Positions 1-8,239 of a DNA stretch of 46,767 nt are shown piece after piece (the stretch's first letter is position 1; each line of letters starts with the position of its first letter). Location: NCBI GenBank assembly GCA_002796125.1, contig PCWA01000097.1, forward strand, positions 1 through 46,767, written 5' to 3'. The DNA is from Candidatus Ghiorseimicrobium undicola (GTDB lineage Bacteria > Omnitrophota > Gorgyraeia > Ghiorseimicrobiales > Ghiorseimicrobiaceae). The position numbers were made by a program, and so were the translations under genes. The notes under the pieces are model-generated. The model saw only the letters and a program-made list of their open reading frames with translations. It ran no database searches and had not been told where the DNA came from.

Positions 1-2
1 AT

Positions 3-572
3 CCCGGGGATAACAGCGATCTCAAACGTTCGGATTATAAGAAGCTTTATAGCAATGTATCTTTTCCGGACAGCACAAGCCCTACCGGTACATATAGCGT
101 GGATATAGCCTTTGTTAAACTTAACTCCAGCACTTTTTCTCCAAACAGCATATGGGTAAAGGCAACGGGAAATTTTATAGAGAATGGCGCGATTTTAGAT
201 TCCATAACCTTAACACAATTCGCCCGCGTAAAGACAGTTGCTTTGGTGGAGATAGACCCTTTGACCGGTGCTTTTGTAAAAATAGAGCGGCTTTATAACA
301 GCCTTGACCAGCCGGGTGATTCCGCCGTGGATAATGCTATGGCGGCAACAAATGACCATGAAATAAGAATATCCGGAGAAGATCTTGATGAGGATGTTAC
401 CATAGTGCCGGGCAGTATTTTAACAATAAAGGGCGGTTACGGATACGACTTTAGCGATGCTTCACGCGATACATATAATAATATATCTAAATTAAAGGAT
501 ACGGCAGCTGATCCGGCGGTAACGATCAGCGGTACGGGAACGGTCATAATGGGCGGGGTGAGGATAGAATAA
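3..572 (+). CDS. C-terminal part of an unrecognised, probably exported beta-rich protein
   Basis: The frame is open from the left edge, so the true start lies outside the window; an internal GTG at 99 is not a credible start because the frame is already open upstream. About 190 residues are visible. The sequence is rich in Ser, Thr, Asn, Asp and Gly, lacks Cys, and ends with a Gly-rich segment (LTIKGGYGYDF, then SGTGTVIMGGVRIE), a pattern seen at the ends of beta-solenoid surface proteins. No catalytic motif is recognisable. It precedes three exported beta-helix genes in the same direction, so a surface or secreted role is plausible but only inferred. Confidence 0.6.
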   Translation, partial: PGDNSDLKRSDYKKLYSNVSFPDSTSPTGTYSVDIAFVKLNSSTFSPNSIWVKATGNFIENGAILDSITLTQFARVKTVALVEIDPLTGAFVKIERLYNSLDQPGDSAVDNAMAATNDHEIRISGEDLDEDVTIVPGSILTIKGGYGYDFSDASRDTYNNISKLKDTAADPAVTISGTGTVIMGGVRIE

Positions 573-634
573 AATATCAAAAATTAAAAATCAAATATCA
601 AAATGACAATGCAAAATGAAAAATTTAAAATGAG
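572..634 (+). repeat. Heptamer tandem repeat, A-rich, nine units
   Basis: From 572 the intergenic sequence falls into seven-base units: AAATATC, AAAAATT, AAAAATC, AAATATC, AAAATGA, CAATGCA, AAATGAA, AAATTTA, AAATGAG. The last unit merges into the GAGG that serves as ribosome-binding site for the gene at 640. It belongs to the dispersed family of period-7 repeats described in the findings; similar AAATGYA words recur inside pyrK at 19817-19851. Confidence 0.75.
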
Positions 635-639
635 GGAAA

Positions 640-2388
640 ATGAAACAAATTAAGACTATCTTAATTTTGTCTATTGTCTATTGTCTATTGTCTATTGTCT
701 GCGTTTACGCTGCCGATCTTCAGGTGGAAAGCGGCGGAAAGCTCAGGACAGAAACGTTTACTTTTTCCCCTGAGGCAGACCCCGGCTCAACAAATTCCAG
801 CGAAGAGGGGCGCGTAGTTTATTTTAACAACCAGCTGCGTTTCTCCGATGGTTCAGACTGGCAGTCTATCGGCGGGGGGAAAACTGTGGCAACAAGAATT
901 GTGGCGGCAGCAGATTCCTCGCTTGCCAATAAAACCGCCGACTATATCTGTGACGGGACAGGCGACCAGGCAGAAATTCAGCAGGCAATAAATGATTTAG
1001 GCTCAAACGGCGGAGTAGTGTATCTACTGGAAGGAACGTATAGTATTTCAACGCCGATAGTTTTTAACAATACTGCTCCTCGTGATTCCAATAAGGCTCT
1101 TATCGGAACGGGTGCCGGTACAGTTCTAAAGCCCGCAGGCAGTGTTAATGTGATTAGCGCCGCCAGCGTCAGCAATATCCTCATTCGCAACCTTACCGTT
1201 AGCGGTAAAGTTGGCCTCAGCGGGAGAAGCGGCAAAAGCGGTATAGTAGCCAGTTCGTTATCCGCCTCCAAGATTTGCGATATCCGGGTGGAATATATGA
1301 ATGAATATGGAATGGATCTTTCTGTTTCAGATAGCGTTATTTCCGGAAATTACCTGGCGGCAAATGGCTTTGACGGTATACGGCTAATCCCGTGCGCGGA
1401 TACCGTTGTTTCCTTAAATGTTATAAGCAATAATAACCAAAACGCCATTCGGGGAGTGGGCATTACTAATAGTTCGATCGTAAATAACCAGCTTGTCTCT
1501 AATAATAACCGTGGTATTTATTTCTGGAGCGGTAACAGTAACATAGTTTCCGGAAATAATATAGCGCTGAATAAACTTGAGGGGATCGGCATAGGCGATG
1601 TAACCCAAACCAATTACGGCTATACGATAAGTTCCAATATTATTTCATCTAACGGCAGTTTGAATAGCCGCCCGGGCATAGCCGGTGTTTTTTCCCGCAG
1701 TATAATTTCCAATAACAGTATTTCATTTAATGCGAAGTTCGGGATTGAGATTGCCTTTTCGAACGAAAACAATATTTCCGCGAATTTAATTTATAATAAC
1801 GGCGCCTCAGGCGCTAATGACGGCATAAATCTTACAGATTGCGATTACAACAATATTTCTTATAATCGCGTTTCCGATATGGCCGGGCCTTCTTCAGGCA
1901 TGGCATATATGATCAATATATCTGATTCCGCCTCTAGCGGGAACTATATTGTTAGCAACCAATTAAACATACCCGATACCGCGACAGGTAACTTAGCGTC
2001 AATTAAAGATTTAGGCACAGGCACTCAATACACCGGAAAAGACAAGGTCACTCTCGAGCCGGTTAATTATCCGGTCAGTGACGGAGGTAAAATCATTCTT
2101 TCTTCAGTAGGCGGCACCGGCCCGGTAAGCTATCTGCGTTTAAGCGTAAGCGGGAGCGCGGATATCGCTTTAGCTAATCCCGCGATTGAAGACGGCAATG
2201 CCTTGGGCGACCTGCTTATTATAGAAAATGCGTCTTCGTATAAGATTAGTGTAAACGACGAGTCAATATCAGGCAGTAATTTTGAGATATATAAGAATGA
2301 CGATAACCGTACTTGGGGTAAGAACACTACTTCTAAATTTATCTGGGACGGCAGGGCATGGCTTGAATTATCTCATGCGGATAATTAA
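640..2388 (+). CDS. Exported right-handed beta-helix (pectate-lyase-like) protein, paralogue 1
   Basis: 582 residues. An N-terminal signal peptide (to about residue 25, ending VYAAD) is followed by a short capping module (EGRVVYFNNQLRFSDGSDW), then a pectate-lyase-superfamily opening with the phrase DYICDGTGDQAEIQQAINDL and VVYLLEGTY. A long Asn/Ser/Ile-rich parallel beta-helix (about residues 150-440) of repeated N-x-I-S-x-N turns follows. A C-terminal domain ends with FIWDGRAWLEL. There is no clear polysaccharide-lyase active site, so a structural, adhesive or glycan-binding role is as likely as catalysis. The ATG at 640 has GAGG five bases upstream. It is the first of three tandem paralogues (640, 2404, 4206). 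Confidence 0.85.
   Translation: MKQIKTILILSIVYCLLSIVCVYAADLQVESGGKLRTETFTFSPEADPGSTNSSEEGRVVYFNNQLRFSDGSDWQSIGGGKTVATRIVAAADSSLANKTADYICDGTGDQAEIQQAINDLGSNGGVVYLLEGTYSISTPIVFNNTAPRDSNKALIGTGAGTVLKPAGSVNVISAASVSNILIRNLTVSGKVGLSGRSGKSGIVASSLSASKICDIRVEYMNEYGMDLSVSDSVISGNYLAANGFDGIRLIPCADTVVSLNVISNNNQNAIRGVGITNSSIVNNQLVSNNNRGIYFWSGNSNIVSGNNIALNKLEGIGIGDVTQTNYGYTISSNIISSNGSLNSRPGIAGVFSRSIISNNSISFNAKFGIEIAFSNENNISANLIYNNGASGANDGINLTDCDYNNISYNRVSDMAGPSSGMAYMINISDSASSGNYIVSNQLNIPDTATGNLASIKDLGTGTQYTGKDKVTLEPVNYPVSDGGKIILSSVGGTGPVSYLRLSVSGSADIALANPAIEDGNALGDLLIIENASSYKISVNDESISGSNFEIYKNDDNRTWGKNTTSKFIWDGRAWLELSHADN
670..700 (+). repeat. TCTATTG x4 heptamer repeat inside a signal-peptide coding region
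   Basis: Four exact TCTATTG units (670-697) plus TCT encode the hydrophobic core of the signal peptide of the gene at 640. Because 7 and 3 are coprime, the repeat reads as a seven-residue period (L-S-I-V-Y-C-L). The same heptamer occurs twice at 30063-30076 in an intergenic member of the family. Confidence 0.85.
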
Positions 2389-2403
2389 TAGTAAGGTGAA
2401 ACA

Positions 2404-4170
2404 ATGAAACCGGCTAAACTAATCTCAATTCTCTTTTTTACCTTGTGCCTGGTGTTCTGGTGTACTGGTGCTCCGGTGTCTGCCCAGAGCAAGCTTGATG
2501 TCAGCGGCGATATATATACGCCCGGCCTGGGATTAAAAGCTAAAGATTCGGCCCCGGTTCCGGCAGGGCCCGAAGGACAAGTCTATTATAACGGGACATC
2601 GGATAATGTTTATATTTCTAACGGCGCGGCATGGAGGGATATTGCTTTACCTATGAACGTCGCCAGTGTTATCGTTGCCGCCAGTGATTCCCTGGATGCC
2701 AGTCGCGCCGATTACGCCTGCGATGGAAATGAAGACGAGGAGGAAATAAACCTGGCGATAAGCGATATTTCCGCATCGGGAGGCGCTGTGTACTTATTGG
2801 AAGGCACATACAATATCAGCGGACCAATTAACATAGCCGCGGATAATATCTCTCTTATCGGCACGGGGGCCGGGACAGTGCTCACCAAGGCTTCATTAAC
2901 TGAATTCAGCGTTATTTATGCCAGCTCAGCCAGCAAAATTTTAATTTCCCGGCTTCAAATTAACGGCTCCCAGACCGCGGGTTGCGGTATAGATTTTAGT
3001 AACGTATCCTATTCTAAAATTGATAAAATTTGGTTAAAGGGGTTAAATGAAAACACAAATATAAAGGCGGGCGTCTGGCTTGGATCTTCTAATTACAACA
3101 TTATTTCCGGGGTGAACATAACCGGTTTTGATTTTGCTCCCGGCCCAAAGGCCGCCAATGGCATTGAGCTTGCCAGCGGCGACGCAGGCTCCAGCAACAA
3201 CATCGTTTGCGGCAACTATATCAGTGAATGTAACAGGATTAGCCTGTTTGTCGGGTCGCTGTCGCAAAATAATATTATTTGCGATAACGTAATAATTAAC
3301 GCTATTGGCCAGGCCGGAGACAGCGCCGTTATGATTGTGGGGGATAATAATGTGCTGCGCGATAATATTATTGATAATAACGCCTATAGAGGTGTTTTTC
3401 TTGGCGGCGATTATTGTCTTATCTCGGGAAACTCCATAACTAATAATTACGAAGAGGGGATTTTTCTTGGTGATACTGGCGCATCATACGGCAGTGCCGT
3501 TCCGGCTTATGCTGTGATCAGCAACAATACGATTACCGGCAATCGCCGGGAAGGTATTACGATTAATAAGTCCGATAGCGGCAGCGTGATATCGGCAAAT
3601 GTGATTTATGATAACGGGCAGTCAAACGCCCGCGACGGTATTTGTATAGGAGGAGGTGTTTCCGGCGATAATTTAATTTCCGGGAATTTAATCTATGATT
3701 CTTCCGGAACCGGGGATGGAATAGAAATATATTCAAATAGTAACGATAATAATTACCTCGCCAGTAATTTTATTACCGGTGCGGGCTTTAGCAGTAAAAT
3801 TAAAGATAACGGCACCAACACCAAATATACCGGTGCAGACAAGATTACCTTTGAGCCAATAACGGTTGATATAACCGGCAGCGGCCAAACAGTGTATCCG
3901 GCAGGCAAGGCTTCAGGCTCGCCGGTGTATCCGCCGGCAAGCTACATTATTCTTAATAATGTAAGCGGCAGCGATCAGGACATTGTCCTTGGCAACGGAC
4001 AGAGCCCGGGCGACCTTTTAATCTTGAAATGCAAAGATTTGAGCCTGATTGATCCGGTGACTATAAAAAACGGCGGCAATGTTGATATAGGCGCCGATGA
4101 AGTTTTGGCCAATGACGATGTTTTTGAGTTAATCTGGAACGGCACGCAGTGGCTTGGGTTAAGCGGTTAG
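2404..4170 (+). CDS. Exported right-handed beta-helix protein, paralogue 2
   Basis: 588 residues with the same architecture as its neighbours: signal peptide (to about residue 27, ending VSAQS), capping module (EGQVYYNGTSDNVYISNG then AAW), pectate-lyase-like opening (DYACDGNEDEEEINLAISDI; AVYLLEGTYNIS), a long Asn-rich beta-helix, then a tail module opening with KYTGADKITFEP and closing with LIWNGTQWLGLSG. The ATG at 2404 follows AAGGTG at a normal distance and lies 15 bases after the previous stop, so co-transcription is likely. No Cys-rich or catalytic signature is visible. Function is unknown; surface location is inferred from the signal peptide and the fold. Confidence 0.85.
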   Translation: MKPAKLISILFFTLCLVFWCTGAPVSAQSKLDVSGDIYTPGLGLKAKDSAPVPAGPEGQVYYNGTSDNVYISNGAAWRDIALPMNVASVIVAASDSLDASRADYACDGNEDEEEINLAISDISASGGAVYLLEGTYNISGPINIAADNISLIGTGAGTVLTKASLTEFSVIYASSASKILISRLQINGSQTAGCGIDFSNVSYSKIDKIWLKGLNENTNIKAGVWLGSSNYNIISGVNITGFDFAPGPKAANGIELASGDAGSSNNIVCGNYISECNRISLFVGSLSQNNIICDNVIINAIGQAGDSAVMIVGDNNVLRDNIIDNNAYRGVFLGGDYCLISGNSITNNYEEGIFLGDTGASYGSAVPAYAVISNNTITGNRREGITINKSDSGSVISANVIYDNGQSNARDGICIGGGVSGDNLISGNLIYDSSGTGDGIEIYSNSNDNNYLASNFITGAGFSSKIKDNGTNTKYTGADKITFEPITVDITGSGQTVYPAGKASGSPVYPPASYIILNNVSGSDQDIVLGNGQSPGDLLILKCKDLSLIDPVTIKNGGNVDIGADEVLANDDVFELIWNGTQWLGLSG

Positions 4171-4205
4171 GCCGCGGCCCGAAAATTAAACTACGGAGCT
4201 CATAT

Positions 4206-6092
4206 ATGAAAGCGGCTAAACTAATTTTAATTCTCGGTTATTTCGCTTTTTGCATTCTGCGCTTATCGCCCTGCGTTTATGCCGCCGGTGAAGACGTTGA
4301 TGTTTCCGGCGATACGCAGGGCTATTCCGTAAGGTTAGATAATGTTTCTTTGCCGGCCGCCGGCTCAGAGGGTGAAATCCGCTATGATGCCGATGAAGAC
4401 CTGCTTAAGGTTTGGGACGGAATTCAATGGAAGCCATTATCCGCCAATAAAAATGTCGCTACAAGAATAGTCGGGGTAAGGCGCAGTCCGGCCAATCCTG
4501 CTTTAGATTCCCTGGATGCCGACAGGGCCGATTATATTTGCGATGGAAGCGATGACCAAAAGGAGATAAATCAAGCCATAGTAGATATTATTTACTCTCT
4601 CAATGTTCCTTCCCCGGCAAAAATTAAGCAGGGAGTGGTTTATCTTTTAGACGGCACATATAATATCAGCACTTCCACCTTTTCTGATTATGTGAACCCC
4701 CAAGGCGGAATATTGTCCATTGCTACCCCGGGTATTGTGATTAATCCTGCTGCTGCTGCTGCGGCACAGAGCGGTATTTCTATAATCGGCTCAGGCCGCG
4801 GCACGCTTTTAAGCGCTCCGGCTGGGAGCGTTAACGTTATCAACGCCTCAAATGCCAGCAATATATTGATTTCTCAACTTAGCATCTGGGCCCAGGATGT
4901 TGATACAGACCCGGGAACCGGTAGTCCTACCGGCGAAAACAACACATGTTTATCCTTTAGCAATGTCAGCGATTCTAAGATTCACAGCGTCTGGTTCTAC
5001 GGCGGCGACCAGTGTGTTTATTTGACAGCTTCCAATAACAACATAATTTCAAATAGCATTTTTAGCGTAGCCTGGTTTCAGCCCGTGCTTTATTTAGTTG
5101 GCTCCAGCAATAATATTATTCGTGATAATATGATAGGCAACGGTTACTCTGTTATGCTTGGTTCAGGAGCGAATAATAATGTTCTTTCCGGCAACAACCT
5201 TTCTGCCAGCTATGACTGTCTTAGAATTTATTCATCAGATAATAACGTCGTTTCCGGAAATGTTATTGCCTCAAGCGGAGGCGGCGATATCTGGGGATAT
5301 TTTACGGACGCCAACGGGATAATTATCTCGTACTCTAATAAAAATATTATATCCGATAATAAAATTACCTCCGGCGGGGGCGTATACGGCCAGAACGGCG
5401 TTGCTATTGCTAATAGTTCAGCAGGCAATATAATCAAAGGTAATCAGATTTATAATAACCGGACGGGAATTAGCGTAAGCACCGCATCTGCCGACAGCCT
5501 TAATTTTATTAGCGCCAACCATATAGAGGTAAGAGGCGATAACGGGCTGGGGATTTATAGCTCAAAGGGCAATGCTGTTATCTGCGCTAATTATATTTAC
5601 GGCGCCTCCGCCAGCTCCAGCTGGGGAATACAAACAGCTACCGGTACAAACACTACGTCGGGAGAATATATTTCGGGTAATTTAATTACCGGCGGCGGGA
5701 CAGCGGCGAAAAAAATAAATACATATAACAGCGTATCAATCAAATCCAAAACGAGATTTATCCAAAAAGAAAAGCTTACGCTTGACCAGGTTGAATCCCA
5801 AAATCCCGGATCAGGGGGCGCAATAAACCCCAAAGGAAGTTATGTGCGTTTAAGCTCCAGCTCAAGCTATACCTTAAATACCACCGTAGCCATTGATTCC
5901 GGGAAGTCGGACGGAGAGCTGCTTATCCTGGAGAATATAGGCACAGGGACCATAACCCTTCCCAACAACGCCAATACTAAGCTGGCGGCAAACCGCGCCT
6001 TAGGCCAATACGACAACGTCGTCTTAATATGGAAGAGCGACGCAGAGCCCGCCAAATCCAACTGGCTGGAGCTTTCTTATTGGGATAATTAA
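4206..6092 (+). CDS. Exported right-handed beta-helix protein, paralogue 3
   Basis: About 628 residues from the ATG at 4206. I prefer this to the in-frame ATG at 4149, which would overlap the previous gene and lacks the signal peptide at its N-terminus; the 4206 start has GGAG upstream and begins MKAAKLILIL, a standard signal peptide ending near VYAAG. The order is the same as in the two upstream paralogues: cap (EGEIRYDADEDLLKVWDG), pectate-lyase-like opening (DYICDGSDDQKEINQAI; VVYLLDGTYNIS), long Asn/Ser-rich beta-helix, C-terminal module ending in WLELSYWDN. It carries extra inserted segments near residues 120-160. Function unknown; probably surface exposed. Confidence 0.85.
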   Translation: MKAAKLILILGYFAFCILRLSPCVYAAGEDVDVSGDTQGYSVRLDNVSLPAAGSEGEIRYDADEDLLKVWDGIQWKPLSANKNVATRIVGVRRSPANPALDSLDADRADYICDGSDDQKEINQAIVDIIYSLNVPSPAKIKQGVVYLLDGTYNISTSTFSDYVNPQGGILSIATPGIVINPAAAAAAQSGISIIGSGRGTLLSAPAGSVNVINASNASNILISQLSIWAQDVDTDPGTGSPTGENNTCLSFSNVSDSKIHSVWFYGGDQCVYLTASNNNIISNSIFSVAWFQPVLYLVGSSNNIIRDNMIGNGYSVMLGSGANNNVLSGNNLSASYDCLRIYSSDNNVVSGNVIASSGGGDIWGYFTDANGIIISYSNKNIISDNKITSGGGVYGQNGVAIANSSAGNIIKGNQIYNNRTGISVSTASADSLNFISANHIEVRGDNGLGIYSSKGNAVICANYIYGASASSSWGIQTATGTNTTSGEYISGNLITGGGTAAKKINTYNSVSIKSKTRFIQKEKLTLDQVESQNPGSGGAINPKGSYVRLSSSSSYTLNTTVAIDSGKSDGELLILENIGTGTITLPNNANTKLAANRALGQYDNVVLIWKSDAEPAKSNWLELSYWDN

Positions 6093-6107
6093 TCATTACC
6101 CCTCCCC

Positions 6108-6128
6108 GGCGCCTTTTGGCGGCCTTTT
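6108..6128 (+). terminator. Probable intrinsic terminator after the beta-helix cluster
   Basis: A GC-rich hairpin, GGCGCC pairing with GGCG-CC (one bulged G at 6122) around a TTTT loop, is followed by four T at 6125-6128. It sits 16 bases after the stop of the third beta-helix gene and before a good promoter, so it would separate the two transcription units. The T tract is short. Confidence 0.5.
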
Positions 6129-6149
6129 CATTAATCCCGTAAAAAGTTC

Positions 6150-6178
6150 TTGACAAAACAGCCATCTTCATATATAAA
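6150..6178 (+). promoter_or_regulatory. Sigma70-type promoter for the pilus operon
   Basis: A perfect -35 TTGACA (6150-6155), a 17-base spacer and a -10 TATAAA (6173-6178) predict transcription starting near 6185, about 90 bases before the HTH gene. The leader contains an imperfect AT-rich dyad, ATACTTATTAATATATTAGT and following bases (about 6210-6231), that could be an operator for the HTH protein encoded just downstream; that link is speculation. Confidence 0.7.
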
Positions 6179-6273
6179 TAATTAGTAAACACGTTTAATG
6201 CTAACAAATATACTTATTAATATATTAGTATGTATTAAAACGTAATAGAGTGCATAAAATCAAGGAGATGCTG

Positions 6274-6489
6274 ATGATTAATAAAAAGTTTTATACTACC
6301 AGCGAAGCGTTAAGTAAAATAAAAGTCTCTCGCAACACTTTGTTTTTATGGTTTAAGCATAAAAAAATACCGGAGGTGCGGCGCGACCGCAATAACCACC
6401 GTATTTTTAGTTCCCGGGATATACAGCGTATTTTGCATTACAAGAATAAGCTGGTGCCGCCTGCCAACTCATTTTCCGGGAGGGGCTAG
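6274..6489 (+). CDS. Small MerR-like helix-turn-helix DNA-binding protein
   Basis: About 71 residues from the ATG at 6274, chosen because AAGGAG (6262-6267) lies six bases upstream; a GTG at 6250 and an ATG at 6268 are in frame but poorly placed. The protein is a single MerR/excisionase-type winged HTH: YTTSEALSKIKVSRNTLFLW (recognition helix), then IPEVRRDRNNHRIFSSRDI (wing and helix 3). It lacks an effector domain. Its stop is three bases before pilN, so it is the first cistron of the pilus operon and a candidate autoregulator of that operon. Binding target is not known. Confidence 0.8.
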   Translation: MINKKFYTTSEALSKIKVSRNTLFLWFKHKKIPEVRRDRNNHRIFSSRDIQRILHYKNKLVPPANSFSGRG

Positions 6490-6492
6490 CGC

Positions 6493-7116
6493 ATGGAAAA
6501 TATTAACCTCTTGCCTGCTGATTTGGCGCCTCCGGGGTTTAGTCCGGAAGCCGTATCCGTTATTCGCAGGGCTGCCTTGGTTTTAGGGCTGATTTTATTT
6601 GTTTTGCTGTTTATCGGCATCATTTTGCGCTTTGAGGTAAATAGAAAAAATAAAATTCTTTCCGACATTATGGGTAAAATAAAAGAATCAGACCTGCTGG
6701 CGGAAAATATAGAAGACTTGCGGGCGAGGGCGGGCATTCTGCAGGATGAGCTTAACAATATCAAGGGGTATTTATACGGCGGGCTTGTTTGGTCCAGGAA
6801 ACTCAGGGAGCTTAGCCTTGTTATGCCCGATGAAGTTTGGCTTGGCCAGCTGTCTTTCAAGATGGTTTTTGATGATCGTGCCGGAGCAGGCGGACAATTT
6901 TTAAATTTAAAAGGGGCTTTGGTGCCCCTGAAGGGAGAATCCCCTATCGACACCTTGAGCGCCTTTGTGAATAAGCTGAAGCAGGATACGGGATTTTTCG
7001 AAGATTTTAGCGAATTACTGATTACGGACATCCGCATGTCGGAAAAAAATAAAGTGGATACCATGAATTTTGAAATCAGGCTGACTATAAAGAATAAAAA
7101 ATTAACCGGCGTCTAA
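6493..7116 (+). CDS. pilN: Type IV pilus inner-membrane alignment protein PilN
   Basis: 207 residues. The N-terminus MENINLLPADL carries the INLLP motif by which PilN binds cytoplasmic PilM. One transmembrane helix spans about residues 27-46, followed by a coiled coil (about 48-90) and a periplasmic ferredoxin-like domain. This is the layout and size of PilN (fimbrial assembly family, PF05137). PilN and PilO dimerise and link the cytoplasmic PilM ring to the secretin through PilP. GGGAGGGG seven bases upstream supports the ATG at 6493. pilO follows after three bases. Confidence 0.88.
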   Translation: MENINLLPADLAPPGFSPEAVSVIRRAALVLGLILFVLLFIGIILRFEVNRKNKILSDIMGKIKESDLLAENIEDLRARAGILQDELNNIKGYLYGGLVWSRKLRELSLVMPDEVWLGQLSFKMVFDDRAGAGGQFLNLKGALVPLKGESPIDTLSAFVNKLKQDTGFFEDFSELLITDIRMSEKNKVDTMNFEIRLTIKNKKLTGV

Positions 7117-7119
7117 AAT

Positions 7120-7704
7120 ATGCATTTAGCCAGAAAAAACAATAAAGATAAACAGATATGTTACGCGATTATCGGCGGGGCGTCTTTTATCGCGCTTGCG
7201 ATGGGGGCCGCCTTCTATTCTTCGTTTTCTCCCGCCGTCAAAGAAATGGCGCAGATGAATACTAAAATTAAAAAAGGGCAGGTAATTGTTCCTGACAGCG
7301 AGGGTTACCGAAAGCAGCGCGAGGATCTGGATGCCCGGATTATTGAATTAAGAGAAGAGATAAAAGAGAGCAAAGAGAGGTTATTCTGGAAGAAGGATAT
7401 CGCGCTGTTTTTACAGAGGCTTAGTATAATAGCCAAGGAGCTCGCCATAGATTTTATTAACATAAAACCCAGCTTAAGCCCCGAACCCATACGCTCCAGG
7501 GAAGACAGGGAAACAGTGCTTATGTTCAGAAACCCGATAAACATAACTTTAAAAACAGGGCATAAAGAGCTAATGCGTTTTTTAAAAAGGATTGAAGAAT
7601 CGGATAAATTTTTAAGGATAGACGATATAGATATATTAGTCAATAGCAAAGATATATTTAAACGCGATGTAACCATGGTCTTGAGCATATTCAGTGCGGA
7701 CTAG
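7120..7704 (+). CDS. pilO: Type IV pilus inner-membrane protein PilO
   Basis: 194 residues. A short cytoplasmic N-terminus, one transmembrane helix (about residues 14-31), a coiled-coil stretch (about 60-95) and a C-terminal periplasmic alpha/beta domain match PilO. Sequence similarity to well-known PilO proteins is weak by eye, so the assignment rests on architecture and on its place directly after pilN and before pilP and pilQ. It should form the PilN-PilO heterodimer of the alignment complex. Confidence 0.8.
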   Translation: MHLARKNNKDKQICYAIIGGASFIALAMGAAFYSSFSPAVKEMAQMNTKIKKGQVIVPDSEGYRKQREDLDARIIELREEIKESKERLFWKKDIALFLQRLSIIAKELAIDFINIKPSLSPEPIRSREDRETVLMFRNPINITLKTGHKELMRFLKRIEESDKFLRIDDIDILVNSKDIFKRDVTMVLSIFSAD

Positions 7705-7768
7705 GCCAAAGGCTTGTCCTGTTGATTAAATTTGCGGACTAAATTAATTATATATGCGGGATTGCACA

Positions 7769-8233
7769 ATGTTAAAGATATTATTGCTTGCAGTGGTGTT
7801 GTATTTTGGTAATATGAATATGCCCATATTAAAGGCGCAGGAGCCGGATGCGGATAAAAATGGAAATGGCTCTCTTGCGGCCGAAGATTCTATCAGGGAC
7901 CCTTTTGTTTCTATTGTTGATTTAGAAAAAATTAGATATCAGGGCAAGGGCGTTTCGCAGGATATCCCCTCTATCCCTATGGCACTTAAGGGGTTGATGG
8001 TAGGCAAGAGCGGCTCTGTCGCGATTATTAACGATGAGATTGTAACTGAGGGGCAGATTTGGCATGATTTCAACGTGGAAAAGATAGACCAGCACGGAAT
8101 AACTTTAAATTATAAGGATAAAACTTTACGCCTTGAGTTGGAGAAAAAACCTGATTCCGGAGATGGTTCAGATGCAGGTATTCTTGGGCCGGAATCAAAA
8201 GAGGCGCTGAGCAGGACCCCTATAAGAAAGTAG
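7769..8233 (+). CDS. pilP: PilP-like periplasmic or lipid-side pilus alignment protein
   Basis: About 154 residues from ATG 7769; ATG 7754 is also in frame (159 residues), but 7769 begins a cleaner signal peptide (MLKILLLAVVLYF) and has GGGA at a workable distance. The motif IRDPFVS near residue 42 is the RDPF signature of PilP. A small beta domain follows (LKGLMVGKSGSVAIINDEI). There is no lipobox Cys, unlike many proteobacterial PilP proteins. PilP connects PilNO to the PilQ secretin. Spacing to pilQ is six bases. Confidence 0.75.
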   Translation: MLKILLLAVVLYFGNMNMPILKAQEPDADKNGNGSLAAEDSIRDPFVSIVDLEKIRYQGKGVSQDIPSIPMALKGLMVGKSGSVAIINDEIVTEGQIWHDFNVEKIDQHGITLNYKDKTLRLELEKKPDSGDGSDAGILGPESKEALSRTPIRK

Positions 8234-8239
8234 GTAAAG

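Noticed and set aside
4149-4205. Earlier start for the third beta-helix protein at 4149
   Set aside because: It would overlap the previous gene by 22 bases and bury the signal peptide; the ATG at 4206 has a good ribosome-binding site.
6486-7064. Antisense open frame of 192 codons over pilN
   Set aside because: Fully shadowed by pilN, Ser/Lys-rich and without recognisable features.
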